64,000 bases of DNA from Actinomycetaceae bacterium (GCA_030537795.1 JAUNVE010000005.1:1028-65027), one strand, 5' to 3'; positions 54,996 through 63,787 are shown, numbered from the stretch's first letter. The notes: generated by a model from the sequence alone, not told the origin. Numbers and translations are program-made.

Positions 54996-55907
54996 ATGAC
55001 CGCACATGCACTCGTTGTTGGCGAAGCACTCGTCGACATTGTTATCTCTCCTGCCGGTGATCACACCGAGATTCCGGGTGGTTCGCCAGCCAATGTTGCA
55101 CTCACGCTGGGCCGACTCGGGCGCGAGGTCGAGCTCGTGACGTGGCTCGGCAACGACGAACGAGGCCACCGTGTCGGAGCGCATATTCGCGAGTCACATG
55201 TGCGCATAGACGATGCGTCGTTTGGCGCGACTCATACGTCGACAGCACTCGCCTCAATTGACGAAACGGGGGCGGCAACCTACCAGTTTGATCTCGCGTG
55301 GCAAGTTCCCACCGTGTGTGTTGATCCCTCCGTTATCGTTACCCATTCTGGTTCAATTGCAGCCACGCTCGAACCCGGTGGTTCCAGCGTCGTCAGAGTT
55401 CTATCCCAAGCCCGCGAGTTTTCGACCATCACATACGATCCGAATGCGCGCCCCACCATTATGGGAGATCCGAAAAATGCGCTCGCACGTGTAGAGGAAA
55501 TTGTCGCTATTTCAGATGTCGTCAAGGTCTCAGATGAAGATATTGAGTGGCTGACAGGTGGCTCGAGAATCGAGGCTACTGCACGTCGCTGGTTGTCGAT
55601 GGGCGCAGGGCTCATTGTTGTGACGCTCGGATCGCGCGGCGCGTGGGCAGTGTGTGCGCAAGGCACAGTGAAAGTTCCCGCTCCCGTATGCGATGTCGTC
55701 GATACCGTAGGCGCCGGGGATTCCTTTATGGGAGGACTCATTGATGCACTGTGGCGTGAAAATCTGCTGGGAGCCGACCGACGTGTAGAACTCGCCGGCG
55801 TTGATATTGACGCCCTTACACGCGTCCTTGAACACTCGACGGCAATTTCTGCTATTACCGTATCGCGAGCGGGAGCTAATCCACCGTGGGCGGCAGAGTT
55901 GGTTTAG
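54996..55907 (+). CDS. PfkB-family sugar kinase (fructokinase-like)
   Basis: 303 aa ribokinase-fold kinase. The N-terminal GEALVDIVISPAGDHTEIPGGSPANVALTLGRLG and the C-terminal DTVGAGDSFMGGLIDAL, with the catalytic Asp and anion hole, are intact. Fructose is the common substrate for this subgroup but is not proven. It follows xseB by three bases, so it is in the xseA-xseB transcript, an odd functional mix. Its stop overlaps that of uppS by three bases. Confidence 0.9.
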   Translation: MTAHALVVGEALVDIVISPAGDHTEIPGGSPANVALTLGRLGREVELVTWLGNDERGHRVGAHIRESHVRIDDASFGATHTSTALASIDETGAATYQFDLAWQVPTVCVDPSVIVTHSGSIAATLEPGGSSVVRVLSQAREFSTITYDPNARPTIMGDPKNALARVEEIVAISDVVKVSDEDIEWLTGGSRIEATARRWLSMGAGLIVVTLGSRGAWAVCAQGTVKVPAPVCDVVDTVGAGDSFMGGLIDALWRENLLGADRRVELAGVDIDALTRVLEHSTAISAITVSRAGANPPWAAELV

Positions 55908-56674
55908 CGTCCCAACCTACGTTCACGTTGCGCGTAGTCACGCAGGGCGCGTAAAAAATCCACGCGACGAAAGTCGGGCCAATAGGCTTCGCAGAAATAG
56001 TATTCGGAATGCACCGATTGCCACAGGAGGAATCCCGATAAGCGCTGTTCGCCGGAGGTGCGGATCAGCAGATCCGGATCTGGTACCCCCGCGGTATACA
56101 GGTGGTCGGTAATATCTGCCACGGTCAGTACGTCAGCTACCTCGTCGATAGTCATTCCTTTTTCCGAGCATTCGCGAAGCAGAGAACGCACTGCATCAGT
56201 TATCTCGTGGCGCCCTCCGTATCCAATGGCAATATTGACGTCGAGACGGCCGGGAGCCTCTCCTGCATTCCAACTGGGCTTGGTAGCGTCTGTCAACTCA
56301 TGTGCCACGGATTCAGGCAGAAGTGAAAGATCCCCAACGACTCGTAGTCGCCAACGTCGATCAGCTGAAAGCGCCTGAGTTGCTTCGGTAATGATGGTCA
56401 GCAGAGGAGCCAATTCCTCGGCTTCTCTTTGCAGATTATCGGTGGACAGCATCCACAGGGTCACAACCTGCACTCCCACTTCTTTTGCCCACTGCAAGAA
56501 CTCGGAAATCTTATCTGCCCCTTTACGGTGTCCGTAGGCCGTGGCAGTTCCAGCGGCCTTGGCCCAGCGACGATTGCCGTCGAGGATGACACCAACATGT
56601 TGGGGAATATCAGCTTCATCAAGTTCGCGAGCAAGATGCCTCTCGTAGAGGCTATAAAGCAATTGGTTCTTCAT
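55904..56674 (-). CDS. uppS: Isoprenyl (polyprenyl) diphosphate synthase, cis-type
   Basis: cis-Prenyltransferase making the lipid carrier for cell-wall synthesis. HVGVILDGNRRWAKAAG holds the catalytic Asp; VTLWMLSTDNLQR and DLLIRTSGEQRLSGFLLWQSVHSEYYF are the other conserved parts. Actinobacteria often have a short-chain and a long-chain paralogue and this could be either. ATG 56674 has GGGAGG five bases upstream, deciding it over frames opening at 56701 or 56764 (256 aa). Confidence 0.95.
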   Translation of the reverse strand: MKNQLLYSLYERHLARELDEADIPQHVGVILDGNRRWAKAAGTATAYGHRKGADKISEFLQWAKEVGVQVVTLWMLSTDNLQREAEELAPLLTIITEATQALSADRRWRLRVVGDLSLLPESVAHELTDATKPSWNAGEAPGRLDVNIAIGYGGRHEITDAVRSLLRECSEKGMTIDEVADVLTVADITDHLYTAGVPDPDLLIRTSGEQRLSGFLLWQSVHSEYYFCEAYWPDFRRVDFLRALRDYAQRERRLGR

Positions 56675-56905
56675 CTTGCCCTCCCGTTCACGAGTCGTCA
56701 TCTTTGATATTAGGGGACAAATCACTTCGTTACACGCCCCTCGACATAAGAATGCTTTCTGCACTCACTCGAGCGGGAATACGATCCACCCAATTCGGAC
56801 CTCAAACTGCGATAACAAAGCCGGCACCGTAGCGGAAGGCTAGTTTTTAGAGACGGCGGAAACTGTTCCCGTCAAACGCTTCATTCCGATATCAACTTGC
56901 TCTGA

Positions 56906-56948
56906 TAACTTACGGTCGCGTAACCTTAAGTTACGCACCCGTAAGTTA
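56906..56948. promoter_or_regulatory. Nested inverted repeats upstream of the PAQR gene
   Basis: TAACTTACGG (56906-56915) and CCGTAAGTTA (56939-56948) are a perfect 10-base inverted repeat. Within it CGTAAC (56919-56924) and GTTACG (56930-56935) form a second one, and TTACG..CGTAA also pairs at 56910-56923. The set ends 17 bases before GTG 56966. It looks like an operator cluster for a dimeric regulator of the TetR type. The rest of 56675-56965 shows nothing else. Confidence 0.55.
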
Positions 56949-56965
56949 CTGTTGAAGGAATTTCC

Positions 56966-57646
56966 GTGGAAACAACTTCAGCCACGCAAACCATAAGTTC
57001 ACACGTCACAGAGCAACTGAAACCTCTGTTGCGCGGGTGGATCCACCTGCTATCCGCACCGCTATCATTCATTGCGGCGCTGGTTTTGCTGATTCTCGCC
57101 CCCACGCTTCCCTCCCGGATAGCATCGGCTGTTTATCTCGTATGTAGCATGCTGCTTTTTGGCATGTCAGCTGCTTACCATCGCATCAATTGGACGCCTC
57201 GCGCAGAAGCCGTCATGCGTCGTATCGATCATTCGAATATCTTTCTTCTCATCGCTGGTACGTATACACCGATATGCGTCGCTTCCCTCCCAACTCGCGA
57301 TGCAACGGTGTGCCTGTCAATCGTGTGGGGTGGAGCGGTTATCGGCATTATCACCGCAATATTTTGGATTCATGCACCGCGATGGTTCACAACGGGGATC
57401 TACATCCTGCTCGGATGGGTAGCGCTATGGTATCTGCCGCAACTATGGGAAACTGCCGGCCCTGCGATCGTTGTTTTACTCATTGTCGGAGGGGTTCTCT
57501 ACACCATGGGTGCAGTCGTATACGGCCTTAAACGACCCGACCCTGCACCGCATGTATTTGGTTTCCACGAAATCTTCCACACCTTCACGGTTCTCGCATG
57601 GATATGCCACTGTGTGGCTGCGTATCTAGCAGTTATTGGCCATTGA
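56966..57646 (+). CDS. Hemolysin III / PAQR-family membrane protein
   Basis: 226 aa with seven hydrophobic helices. AAYHRINWTPRAEAVMRRIDHSNIFLLIAGTYTPI near residues 69-103 and GFHEIFHTFTVLAWICHCVA near the end provide the Ser/His/Asp residues of PAQR hydrolases. Bacterial members are linked to membrane homeostasis; haemolysis is doubtful. GTG 56966 has GAAGGAA five bases upstream. An operator cluster sits in front of it. Confidence 0.9.
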   Translation: METTSATQTISSHVTEQLKPLLRGWIHLLSAPLSFIAALVLLILAPTLPSRIASAVYLVCSMLLFGMSAAYHRINWTPRAEAVMRRIDHSNIFLLIAGTYTPICVASLPTRDATVCLSIVWGGAVIGIITAIFWIHAPRWFTTGIYILLGWVALWYLPQLWETAGPAIVVLLIVGGVLYTMGAVVYGLKRPDPAPHVFGFHEIFHTFTVLAWICHCVAAYLAVIGH

Positions 57647-57712
57647 CTGCATCAAACCACAGCTGTCTTTCTTGCCCCTTAAGCTGGGGTACACCCCCTT
57701 GCTGAAACTTGA

Positions 57713-57718
57713 TATGGT
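57713..57718 (+). promoter_or_regulatory. -10 box TATGGT of the greA promoter
   Basis: TATGGT with a six-base gap places the likely transcription start at 57725, the first base of the GGCGCC hairpin. No good -35 element is visible. Confidence 0.45.
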
Positions 57719-57724
57719 ATTCCA

Positions 57725-57750
57725 GGCGCCAAAAGGCGCCGCTATTTTTT
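57725..57750 (+). promoter_or_regulatory. greA leader hairpin with U6 tract
   Basis: GGCGCC-AAAA-GGCGCC (57725-57740) forms a 6-pair GC-only stem with a four-base loop, and TTTTTT follows at 57745-57750. The ribosome site GAGGAGG follows at once. It has the form of an intrinsic terminator or pausing hairpin, placed in the greA leader rather than at a gene end. Confidence 0.6.
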
Positions 57751-57763
57751 CGAGGAGGCCCTC

Positions 57764-58243
57764 ATGTCGGACAAGGTCTGGCTCCCGCAAGAAGCATTTG
57801 ATCGCCTGACCGCAGAACTTGAGCATCGTTCAACTACTCTGCGACACGAGATTGCTGAAAAGATCGATGCGGCTCGCCAAGAAGGCGATTTGAAGGAAAA
57901 CGGCGGCTATCACGCAGCTCGCGAAGAACAATCGATGAATGAGACGCGGATCAATCAACTGGAAGAGCTTCTTTCCGGTGCGGAGGTCGGTGAGACTCCG
58001 GCAGATGACGGTATCGTCGAGCCCGGTATGATCGTCACCGCGGACGTTGCTGGCACCCGTATGGAGTTTCTCCTCGGTGACCGTTTAGCAGGTACCGGCC
58101 TCAACGTGGAAGCTTTCTCCCCCGAAGCTCCTCTCGGTCGCGCCATCCAGGGAGCTAAGAAGGGCGATACTGTGAGCTATTTTGCGCCTAACGGAAGTGA
58201 AATAGAGGTCAAGATCATCAATGCGGTTCCGTTTTCTGGCTGA
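57764..58243 (+). CDS. greA: Transcription elongation factor GreA
   Basis: 159 aa. The N-terminal coiled coil ends in the acidic tip EGDLKENGGYHAAREEQ, which stimulates RNA cleavage in stalled RNA polymerase; the C-terminal FKBP-like domain follows (LGRAIQGAKKGDTVSYFAPNGSEIEVKI). GAGGAGG precedes ATG 57764. The leader has a terminator-like hairpin. The uppS-hemolysin III-greA neighbourhood matches the mycobacterial region without mca. Confidence 0.97.
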   Translation: MSDKVWLPQEAFDRLTAELEHRSTTLRHEIAEKIDAARQEGDLKENGGYHAAREEQSMNETRINQLEELLSGAEVGETPADDGIVEPGMIVTADVAGTRMEFLLGDRLAGTGLNVEAFSPEAPLGRAIQGAKKGDTVSYFAPNGSEIEVKIINAVPFSG

Positions 58244-58294
58244 TAGTCGCTCACTGTTCATCCGTCACCATCTCTAGCACAGACGTAACGCTAC

Positions 58295-58332
58295 AAGGTC
58301 GGAGCCCAGGATTCTTCCTGGGCTCCGACCTT
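58295..58332. terminator. Bidirectional terminator, perfect 17-bp stem
   Basis: Arms 58295-58311 and 58316-58332 pair perfectly with a TTCT loop. It lies between the converging greA and AI-2E genes. AAGG/CCTT closes the base of the stem. Confidence 0.85.
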
Positions 58333-58342
58333 TAGTTAGCGC

Positions 58343-59785
58343 TTAGTTATCGGCTGGATCCGCGGTTGGTTGAGAAGAATCAGCCGTGTCCAAATCGACA
58401 GGTTGAATTGCCTCGGGACCAGCTTTCAAATCGATACCGGAATCCTCTGACACCACATTCTCGTGGTCGAGCGTAGAAGTCATTGGATCGGTGCGTTGCA
58501 CATTCACATCATAGGTGGCTAGCACCTGCTGATCGAGGGTGCCGGGAGGTCCTCCTGGACGGTCTACGTCGGAAGCCAACTGCGGGAACTTATCGTATCC
58601 GTGAAGGTAGAGCATGGAGGTATTAACAAATGCGACGATTGGCACAGAGAATAGAGCGCCCGGAATCGAGAATAGATACGAACCGGCTGTAACGGCGAGA
58701 AGTACCGCTACTGGGTGAAGAGAAACCGCATTTGACATCAGCCACGGCTGAAGCAGGTTACTTTCAATCTGTTGCACTAGGAGAATAACGACGAGCATGA
58801 GCGCAGCTACATTAATACCCTGATCAACGAGAGCAACTATCACTGCGATGGCACCGGTTACGATGGCACCGACAATGGGAATGAAGGAACCAACGAATAC
58901 GAGTACGGCAATCGGTAGCGCCAGAGGAACACCGAGGAGCCACGCCCCCAGCCCAATACCGATAGCGTCAATAGCAGCCACTAGGATCTGCGTGCGCGCG
59001 TAAGCGCCCAGCGTTATCCATCCGCGGATTGCCGACTCATGAATAGGCAGACGCGCGGCTTGCGGTAGCAGGCGCACAACCCATAGCCAAATGCGACGTC
59101 CGTCCTTGAGAAAAAAGAACAACACAAACATGGCGATAAGGAAGCCAGTCACCACATTTCCCAAGGACATGGTGACCGAAAGCGCTCCGGAGGCCAACTG
59201 GGATCCATTTGATTGGAGGAATGACGTGATCTCGGAGGACAGCGTGTCAATATACTGTTCAACCGCGGTGGCATTCAGCTTTAAAGGCCCCTCGGATAAC
59301 CACGCCATGAGCCGATCGATACCTTCGCTCACTTTAAAGGCAAGATCGCCGAACTGCGCAAGAATCTGCGTTGATGCAGCGGATAGAAGGCCGAATACAA
59401 CCCCCAATCCGAATAACAAACTAATGGCAGCGCCAAGAGAACGCGGGAAGCGGAGCTTGCGTTGCAAGAAGCGATTAACCGGATCAAGCAACACTGCAAA
59501 TAGCAGCGCCACCAAAATCGGTATGAAAACCATGGTGAGATACGAAAATGCCCACCCTGCGATGGCCAGTGCCACGGCCACGACAATGACTCGCCAAGAC
59601 CAGGCGGCGGCGACTCGAAGCGACCACGCTACGTTCTCACGCGGCTCATCCTTTTCGACTGCGGGATGTGCGAAGCGTCGCACCTGCGGCACTTCGGGTT
59701 CCATCCGGGAGCGGGCTCGAGCCCACGGCTCAGAAAACCGTTCAAAAAGTTCGCCTACACGACTTGGCTGACGGGATTTGCTCAC
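58343..59785 (-). CDS. AI-2E (PerM) family membrane transporter
   Basis: 480 aa with about eight transmembrane helices, arranged as two hydrophobic halves around residues 65-155 and 205-400, and an acidic Asp/Pro-rich cytoplasmic tail. The family includes the AI-2 exporter TqsA and Na+/H+ antiporters, so the substrate is not predictable. GTG 59785 has AGGAG five bases upstream; the frame extending to 59830 is not used. Confidence 0.88.
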   Translation of the reverse strand: MSKSRQPSRVGELFERFSEPWARARSRMEPEVPQVRRFAHPAVEKDEPRENVAWSLRVAAAWSWRVIVVAVALAIAGWAFSYLTMVFIPILVALLFAVLLDPVNRFLQRKLRFPRSLGAAISLLFGLGVVFGLLSAASTQILAQFGDLAFKVSEGIDRLMAWLSEGPLKLNATAVEQYIDTLSSEITSFLQSNGSQLASGALSVTMSLGNVVTGFLIAMFVLFFFLKDGRRIWLWVVRLLPQAARLPIHESAIRGWITLGAYARTQILVAAIDAIGIGLGAWLLGVPLALPIAVLVFVGSFIPIVGAIVTGAIAVIVALVDQGINVAALMLVVILLVQQIESNLLQPWLMSNAVSLHPVAVLLAVTAGSYLFSIPGALFSVPIVAFVNTSMLYLHGYDKFPQLASDVDRPGGPPGTLDQQVLATYDVNVQRTDPMTSTLDHENVVSEDSGIDLKAGPEAIQPVDLDTADSSQPTADPADN

Positions 59786-59933
59786 CTTATCTCCTCTTAT
59801 ACGGTGACGAGCAATCATTATATCTTTCATTTTCTACGTCGGCATAATGACTTCACAGGGTTGGCGACCAAAGCGGTTGGGAGACCTCGCAGGCTGTACC
59901 CTGGTGCCTGTATGCAACTGGAAGGACATGTCT

Positions 59934-60548
59934 ATGATTCGCCGTTCGTTTGTTCCGGGGGCTGGAGCCGCGCAGCTCACACATCCAATTCTTGGTACGC
60001 CGATTGATGGTCCGTGGGATTCGCCCCACGAGATTCTCTACGTCGCAATGGGATGTTTTTGGGGTGCCGAAAGAATCATGTGGCATCAGCCCGGCGTCAT
60101 ATCAACAGCTGTTGGCTATATGGGAGGAAACACCAGCCACCCGTCGTATCAGAGCGTGTGTACGGGAGCTACCGGCCACGCGGAAACCGTACGTATAGTA
60201 TTCGATCCGCAACAGACCTCACCGCAGCTTTTGCTCAAGGCTTTCTGGGAAAACCACGATCCCACGCAGGAAAACCGGCAGGGAAATGACGTTGGCACTC
60301 AGTACCGTTCCGCAATCTTCACTACCACTGCAGAACAACGTGAAGTCGCAAACGCCACTCGTGAGGCTTTTCAACGAGTATTGGATGAGCATGGACGCGG
60401 CGCGATTACCACACAGATCCTACCGGCCTCACAAGCGGGAGACTTTTTCCTTGCTGAACGCTATCATCAAGCGTATTTGCACCATAATCCCGGAGGATAC
60501 TGTAATCACGGGCCCAACGGGATGACCTGCCCAATCGGGGTAGTGTAA
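59934..60548 (+). CDS. msrA: Peptide-methionine (S)-S-oxide reductase
   Basis: 204 aa repair enzyme that reduces methionine-S-sulfoxide. The catalytic Cys is in MGCFWGAE (C41); GYMGGNTSHPSYQSVCTG and NDVGTQYRSAIF are conserved. The C-terminal YCNHGPNGMTCPIGVV supplies resolving cysteines. GGAAGG at 59920-59925 is eight bases before ATG 59934 and only two before ATG 59928, so I take the former; the frame open from 59847 is not used. Confidence 0.95.
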   Translation: MIRRSFVPGAGAAQLTHPILGTPIDGPWDSPHEILYVAMGCFWGAERIMWHQPGVISTAVGYMGGNTSHPSYQSVCTGATGHAETVRIVFDPQQTSPQLLLKAFWENHDPTQENRQGNDVGTQYRSAIFTTTAEQREVANATREAFQRVLDEHGRGAITTQILPASQAGDFFLAERYHQAYLHHNPGGYCNHGPNGMTCPIGVV

Positions 60549-60603
60549 AGGTCCTTCGAGCAGACTTTACAGTCGTGAGATTAGTGATATAGGTTAGCCG
60601 GAT

Positions 60604-60630
60604 ACCCGCATCGCTTACAGGTGATACGGG
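60604..60630. terminator. Imperfect hairpin between msrA and the FKBP gene
   Basis: CCCGCATCGC and GTGATACGGG pair with two mismatches around TTACAG. It lies between two converging genes and probably terminates both. This is weaker than the other stems in the window. Confidence 0.45.
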
Positions 60631-60648
60631 CACCCGGCCATTGGTTAT

Positions 60649-61050
60649 CTAGTTAACTTTGACGACATCGGTCACAAAGACCAGCGTATCTCCGCCTTGA
60701 ATGCCTGCCTGGGGGACTCCCTGGTCTCCGTACCCCATGTCAGAAGGTATGGAAAGGACGATACGAGACCCCTCCCTCACTCCCAGAAGCCCTTGATCCC
60801 AACCCGCAATAACTGCGCCAACACCTACCGTAAAGTCGAGTGTCTGCCCACGGTCATATGAGTTGTCAAAGATATCACCGTTCCACACCTGACCGAGGTA
60901 GTGGCACTGGACCTTGTCGCCGGGCTTAATTGCTGCACCAGCGCCCTCCCGAATAATTTCGACCTGCAGCTGCGCCGGTGGTTCCTCGAGAAGAAAATCG
61001 ATAGTAGGTTTGCGTAGGAAGTTGTCGGATACTTTGACAAATTCACCCAT
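60649..61050 (-). CDS. FKBP-type peptidyl-prolyl cis-trans isomerase
   Basis: 133 aa cytosolic single-domain FKBP. KPGDKVQCHYLGQVWNGDIFDNSYDRGQTLDFTVGVGAVIAGWDQGLLGVREGSRIVLSIPSDMGYGDQG is the full domain. No signal peptide. AAAGGA precedes ATG 61050. It follows the Bax inhibitor-1 gene by 36 bases and may share its transcript. Confidence 0.95.
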   Translation of the reverse strand: MGEFVKVSDNFLRKPTIDFLLEEPPAQLQVEIIREGAGAAIKPGDKVQCHYLGQVWNGDIFDNSYDRGQTLDFTVGVGAVIAGWDQGLLGVREGSRIVLSIPSDMGYGDQGVPQAGIQGGDTLVFVTDVVKVN

Positions 61051-61086
61051 GGTCTGGTCCTTTCCAGTTGCCGGAACTATTTTCCT

Positions 61087-61992
61087 TTAGTTCTCCCGCA
61101 AGATTGCGAGTAACCGCAAAATCTCCACGTACAGCCAAATAACTGTCACCATGACGCCAAAAGCTACGCGCCAGGCAAATACGGATGGAACGCCGTGTTG
61201 GACACCTTTTTGCGCAATGTCAAAATCGCCGATCAGAGCCATAGCACCAAGGAGAACGGCAACTACTCCGACGATAACGCCCAGCGGAATTCCCATAAAG
61301 GTCATTGACTCCATCCCCAGTGGAGCTCTGACTACACCGGTGGCTGACAGGATCATTGATAGAACTCGAAATACGATAATGCCGATAAGTCCGATCAGTA
61401 CAAATCTTTGTATCTTCGGGCTATTACGGACTTTTCCTGAGGCAAAGAGCGCGAGAGTTGTTCCTACTACGGCTATCGTTGCAATAACTGCTTCAATGAC
61501 GATACCCGGATACACGAATTCCATAACACTCGATAAAGAACCGAGGAAAACTCCTTCGGCCACGGCATAGGCCATGACGAGAGCTGGGCTAATCTGTTTC
61601 TTGAAGATATTGACCATGGCGAGAACAAAACCGATGATCACTCCCCCGAACATGACGGTGCTCCCCATTGCGGGATTAGCCATTGTTAGCATCCAAGAAG
61701 CTGCCGCTGCCACAACGAGAAGAGCAAAGAGAATGCCAGTTTTTACAATCACGTCGTCATACGTCATAAGCCCACGGTCAACGGCGTCAGCCGCTGGAGC
61801 ACGGTAAGCCTCTTCGAGCCGCTCAAAGCTCTGATACTGCTGAGCGGCCGCCTGCCCGCCTGCGAACTGCGCACTTGCTTGCGAGTCACTGTCGGCGTGC
61901 TGACGTCCCGGCTGATAGCCGGGCATTGCGGGATACCCTGCTGGCGTGCGGTCAAAAGTCTGTTCGAGACTATTCATCACGGGATTCGCCAT
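61087..61992 (-). CDS. Bax inhibitor-1 / YccA family membrane protein
   Basis: 301 aa. A hydrophilic Gln/Pro-rich N-terminus (1-75) leads to seven helices and the BI-1/UPF0005 region (NPAMGSTVMFGGVIIGFVLAM; YPGIVIEAVIATIAVVGTTLALF; GDFDIAQKGVQHGVPSVFAWRVAFG). Related proteins are calcium-leak channels. AAGGAG precedes ATG 61992. The physiological role is unclear. Confidence 0.9.
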   Translation of the reverse strand: MANPVMNSLEQTFDRTPAGYPAMPGYQPGRQHADSDSQASAQFAGGQAAAQQYQSFERLEEAYRAPAADAVDRGLMTYDDVIVKTGILFALLVVAAAASWMLTMANPAMGSTVMFGGVIIGFVLAMVNIFKKQISPALVMAYAVAEGVFLGSLSSVMEFVYPGIVIEAVIATIAVVGTTLALFASGKVRNSPKIQRFVLIGLIGIIVFRVLSMILSATGVVRAPLGMESMTFMGIPLGVIVGVVAVLLGAMALIGDFDIAQKGVQHGVPSVFAWRVAFGVMVTVIWLYVEILRLLAILREN

Positions 61993-62147
61993 GAATACTC
62001 CTTTATTAGGCGAAACGTTATCAATGTGTAGACAAGTAGGTTAACGCCAAGCCTGTCACAATTATTCCCGTAGTGCGATCGATATTCAGGAATGTCGATA
62101 TTTTAGGGCGAGATTTGCGGGTAGCGGCTACGTCCTCGGTATCCATC

Positions 62148-62224
62148 TGGTACCCCCAGCCGGGCTCGAACCGGCACTGCATCGATTTTAAGTCGACTGC
62201 CTCTACCAATTGGGCTATGGGGGC
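62148..62224 (-). tRNA. tRNA with UAA anticodon, class I structure
   Basis: A full cloverleaf on the minus strand: acceptor GCCCCCA/TGGGGGT with a G1-U72 pair, D arm GCCC/AGGC with a C-A mismatch at 13-22, anticodon stem GTCGA/TCGAT around loop CTTAAAA, a 5-base variable region GCAGT, T stem GCCGG/CCGGC with TTCGAGC, A73 and an encoded CCA. The anticodon is UAA, which reads the Leu codon UUA. Leucine tRNAs are normally class II with a long variable arm, and this one is not. The 77-base length includes the CCA. Confidence 0.9.
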
Positions 62225-62320
62225 CTGCGCACCATTGTACTGGCTTGACCATCATGTAATGCAACCTCTGCAACTGCAAGCTGACTGAGAGAAAATTGAC
62301 TACTATTTGATGGTGATACC

Positions 62321-63787
62321 GTGTCGCGGCTCACGTTCACACCATCGAGTCAAGATCGTAAGCCCGCCGGTAAGGAAGGTCAGCATTTTATGTGGTCAGA
62401 CGGTAAGAGGCGACCCGGAGTAAACAAAAACGCGGGTATCTTAAGGCGCTCAGCTTATAACTCACCCAATGCGTATAGAACTCCGCGTCCCTATTCTCTT
62501 TCTTCTGCACAGCGACATCGCTACGCACTATCGCGCCATGCCGGCCCGGTCACCTTCCTCGAACGAGTGACTGACCTGCCAAATGCGGCAAAACGCTTCG
62601 TCGAAGACGAAACTCGCTCCGGCCTCCTTCTTGTCATTGCGGCTCTCATAGCCCTCACCTGGGCGAATTCGCCTTTGGGGCACGTATACGAAGCGATGGC
62701 CACGCATACCATCGGCCCAGAAACGCTACATTTGCATCTTCCCCTCGAGTCCTGGGCGGCCGACGGTATTCTCACGGTGTTTTTCTTCGTCGTGGGACTC
62801 GAACTTAAAACAGAGTTTGTCACCGGCGCCCTCCGCGATGTTCGTGAAGCTGCCCTCCCCATGCTTGCTGCAGCATTCGGCATGGTTGGTCCGGCTTTGA
62901 TTTATCTCACAGTACAAGTTCTAGCTGGATCTGACGCTTATTCCGGCTGGGCTATTCCGGCTGCCACAGATATTGCCTTTGCGGTGGCTCTGTTAGGACT
63001 ATTTGGCAAAGGCATGCCGCCTGCGGCGCGTACCTTCTTGCTGACCTTAGCCGTTGTTGACGACCTCCTGGCCATCATTATTATTGCCGTGGTTTACACA
63101 ACCGATTTGAACTTTATAGCGCTTGCCTGCGCGTTTGCGGCAATTGCTTTATTCGGGCTTTTGGTGCAAAAACGCGTCTTTGTCTGGTGGATCCTCGTCC
63201 CCATTGCGGTCGTCGCCTGGGGATGCATGCATGCCTCCGGTGTACACGCTACGATATCCGGAGTTGCCATGGGAATGCTCGTTCCGGCAACGCGCTCTGG
63301 CACTGAACCGCAGTGGTCACATCATCTGGCGGAAAAACTCAATCCTTTGTCTGCTGGTCTGATCGTACCGGTCTTTGCTTTCTTTGCCGCTGGCGTCAAT
63401 GTTGGAGGATCTGGCGGTATCCGGGAAGTTCTGCTCGACCCGGTGGCCATTGGTGTCATGCTGGGACTTCCGGTTGGAAAGGTTCTCGGTATTGCCGGCT
63501 CAGTGTTTATTCTTACCAGAACAACGCGCCTGCGCCTGGGAGCCGGTGTCGATATGCCTGACGTGGGAGCAATCGCACTGCTAGCTGGTATCGGATTTAC
63601 AGTCGCTCTGCTGGTGGCCGGCATAGCTTTCCCCGAAGGCTCGCCACTGATACCGCATGCCAAGCTGGGTGTCATGATGGGCACCGCCATCGCCGCTATT
63701 GGTGGAGGTATCGCAGTGCGTTATCGCGCTACCCGGCATGCCCGAGGCCGAGCCGCTAATCTACGCCGCCAATCGCTATTCAGCTAA
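62321..63787 (+). CDS. nhaA: Na+/H+ antiporter NhaA
   Basis: 488 aa, or 465 if ATG 62390 is used. A hydrophilic N-terminus of about 90 residues precedes twelve helices. ADGILTVFFFVVGLELKTEFVTG, PAATDIAFAVALLGLFGKGMP and LAVVDDLLAIIIIAVVY carry the Asp residues equivalent to D133 and D163-D164 of E. coli NhaA. GVHATISGVAMGML and GLPVGKVLGI follow. The start is uncertain: GTG 62321 has no clear site, while ATG 62390 has GGAAGG ten bases upstream. Confidence 0.93.
   Translation: MSRLTFTPSSQDRKPAGKEGQHFMWSDGKRRPGVNKNAGILRRSAYNSPNAYRTPRPYSLSSAQRHRYALSRHAGPVTFLERVTDLPNAAKRFVEDETRSGLLLVIAALIALTWANSPLGHVYEAMATHTIGPETLHLHLPLESWAADGILTVFFFVVGLELKTEFVTGALRDVREAALPMLAAAFGMVGPALIYLTVQVLAGSDAYSGWAIPAATDIAFAVALLGLFGKGMPPAARTFLLTLAVVDDLLAIIIIAVVYTTDLNFIALACAFAAIALFGLLVQKRVFVWWILVPIAVVAWGCMHASGVHATISGVAMGMLVPATRSGTEPQWSHHLAEKLNPLSAGLIVPVFAFFAAGVNVGGSGGIREVLLDPVAIGVMLGLPVGKVLGIAGSVFILTRTTRLRLGAGVDMPDVGAIALLAGIGFTVALLVAGIAFPEGSPLIPHAKLGVMMGTAIAAIGGGIAVRYRATRHARGRAANLRRQSLFS

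Noticed and set aside
59091..59771. 226-codon plus-strand open frame opposite the AI-2E gene
   Set aside because: Rich in Arg, Ser, Thr and Pro, no ribosome site and no family resemblance; it is a shadow of the opposite strand.
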